Shown piece by piece: positions 12,624 through 12,894 of a DNA stretch of 12,894 nucleotides. Location: positions 149,270-162,163 of the forward strand of contig CABIVS010000013.1 of the NCBI GenBank assembly GCA_902362375.1. The letters are read 5' to 3'. The translations under genes were made by a program, and so were the position numbers. The first letter of the stretch is position 1. Each line of letters starts with the position of its first letter. The notes under the pieces are model-generated. The model was not told the DNA's origin. It was given only the letters and a program-made list of their open reading frames with translations, and made no database searches. This DNA is from Bacteroidaceae bacterium. GTDB lineage: Bacteria > Bacteroidota > Bacteroidia > Bacteroidales > Bacteroidaceae.

Positions 12624-12894
12624 TCATTCAACCTTAAACCGCTTGGTTTGTACATCACGGGAGTTCGATCCTACCATGACATCAAATTCTCCTGGTTCAT
12701 AGATATATTCCAAACCGGAATTATAGAATTTCAGATCATTTTCCGTGATAACGAACTTAATGTCACGACTTTCACCACTCTTCAGGAAAATACGTTCAAA
12801 GCCTTTCAACTCCTTCAACGGACGGGCAATCTCTGCATATATATCACGAAGATATAGCTGCACTGTCTCGTAACCGTCGTAGTTTCCTTTATTG
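12624..12894 (-). CDS. Glycoside hydrolase family 3, C-terminal Fn3-like domain (partial)
   Basis: The last 89 residues of a leftward gene that enters from the right edge; the catalytic domains lie outside the window. The visible part reads NKGNYDGYETVQLYLRD, then RPLKELKGFERIFLKSGES, then EPGEFDVMVGSNSRD. This is the fibronectin-III-like domain that ends GH3 beta-glucosidases and beta-xylosidases of the BglX type (pattern N-x-G-x-x-D-G-x-E-x-V-Q-L-Y). In Bacteroides such enzymes are usually exported glycan-degrading exo-hydrolases, but the signal peptide and catalytic residues cannot be checked here. The frame continues unbroken to the window edge, so a GTG at 12863 is internal, not a start. 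Confidence 0.9.
   Translation of the reverse strand, partial: NKGNYDGYETVQLYLRDIYAEIARPLKELKGFERIFLKSGESRDIKFVITENDLKFYNSGLEYIYEPGEFDVMVGSNSRDVQTKRFKVE

Overview
The window looks like an ordinary chromosomal segment of a gut Bacteroides, close to the B. thetaiotaomicron / B. ovatus / B. fragilis group. The genes show this: a 729-residue type III glutamine synthetase, DapL instead of the succinylase route to diaminopimelate, and a GH3 glucosidase. The promoters agree: they fit the Bacteroides -7 consensus TAnnTTTG, and starts lack strong Shine-Dalgarno sequences. I see no transposase, integrase, phage gene, tRNA, rRNA or CRISPR array.

Layout. Positions 1-254 (minus) hold the N-terminal part of a thioredoxin-fold protein that lacks the CxxC motif. 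Positions 255-668 are an AT-rich divergent intergenic region with a dapF promoter and two dyads. From 669 to 7890 six plus-strand genes follow without a convincing terminator between them: dapF, dapL, a TorF-type outer-membrane porin, a P-II regulator (glnB/glnK type), an ammonium transporter (amtB) and glnN. The first two make meso-diaminopimelate from tetrahydrodipicolinate. The last three form the sense / import / assimilate module for ammonium, with the porin just upstream. A 21-bp tandem repeat, a nested hairpin and an intrinsic terminator close this block (7891-8076).

A minus-strand six-helix DUF308/HdeD-like membrane protein (8075-8653) converges on glnN and is divergent from ppk1-ppx, two overlapping genes that make and degrade polyphosphate. 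A strong bidirectional terminator (11832-11878) follows. Next come a GNAT acetyltransferase with its own promoter and, tail to tail with only 2 bp between stops, the C-terminal Fn3-like domain of a GH3 glycosidase that runs off the right edge.

No clearly undescribed system is present. The points most worth a second look are: (i) short heptamer-periodic repeats that follow three different stop codons (dapF, porin, glnN); (ii) the nested hairpin after glnN, whose repeat copies could also end the convergent transcript; (iii) the porin placed beside the ammonium module; and (iv) a membrane protein of unknown role divergent from the polyphosphate operon.
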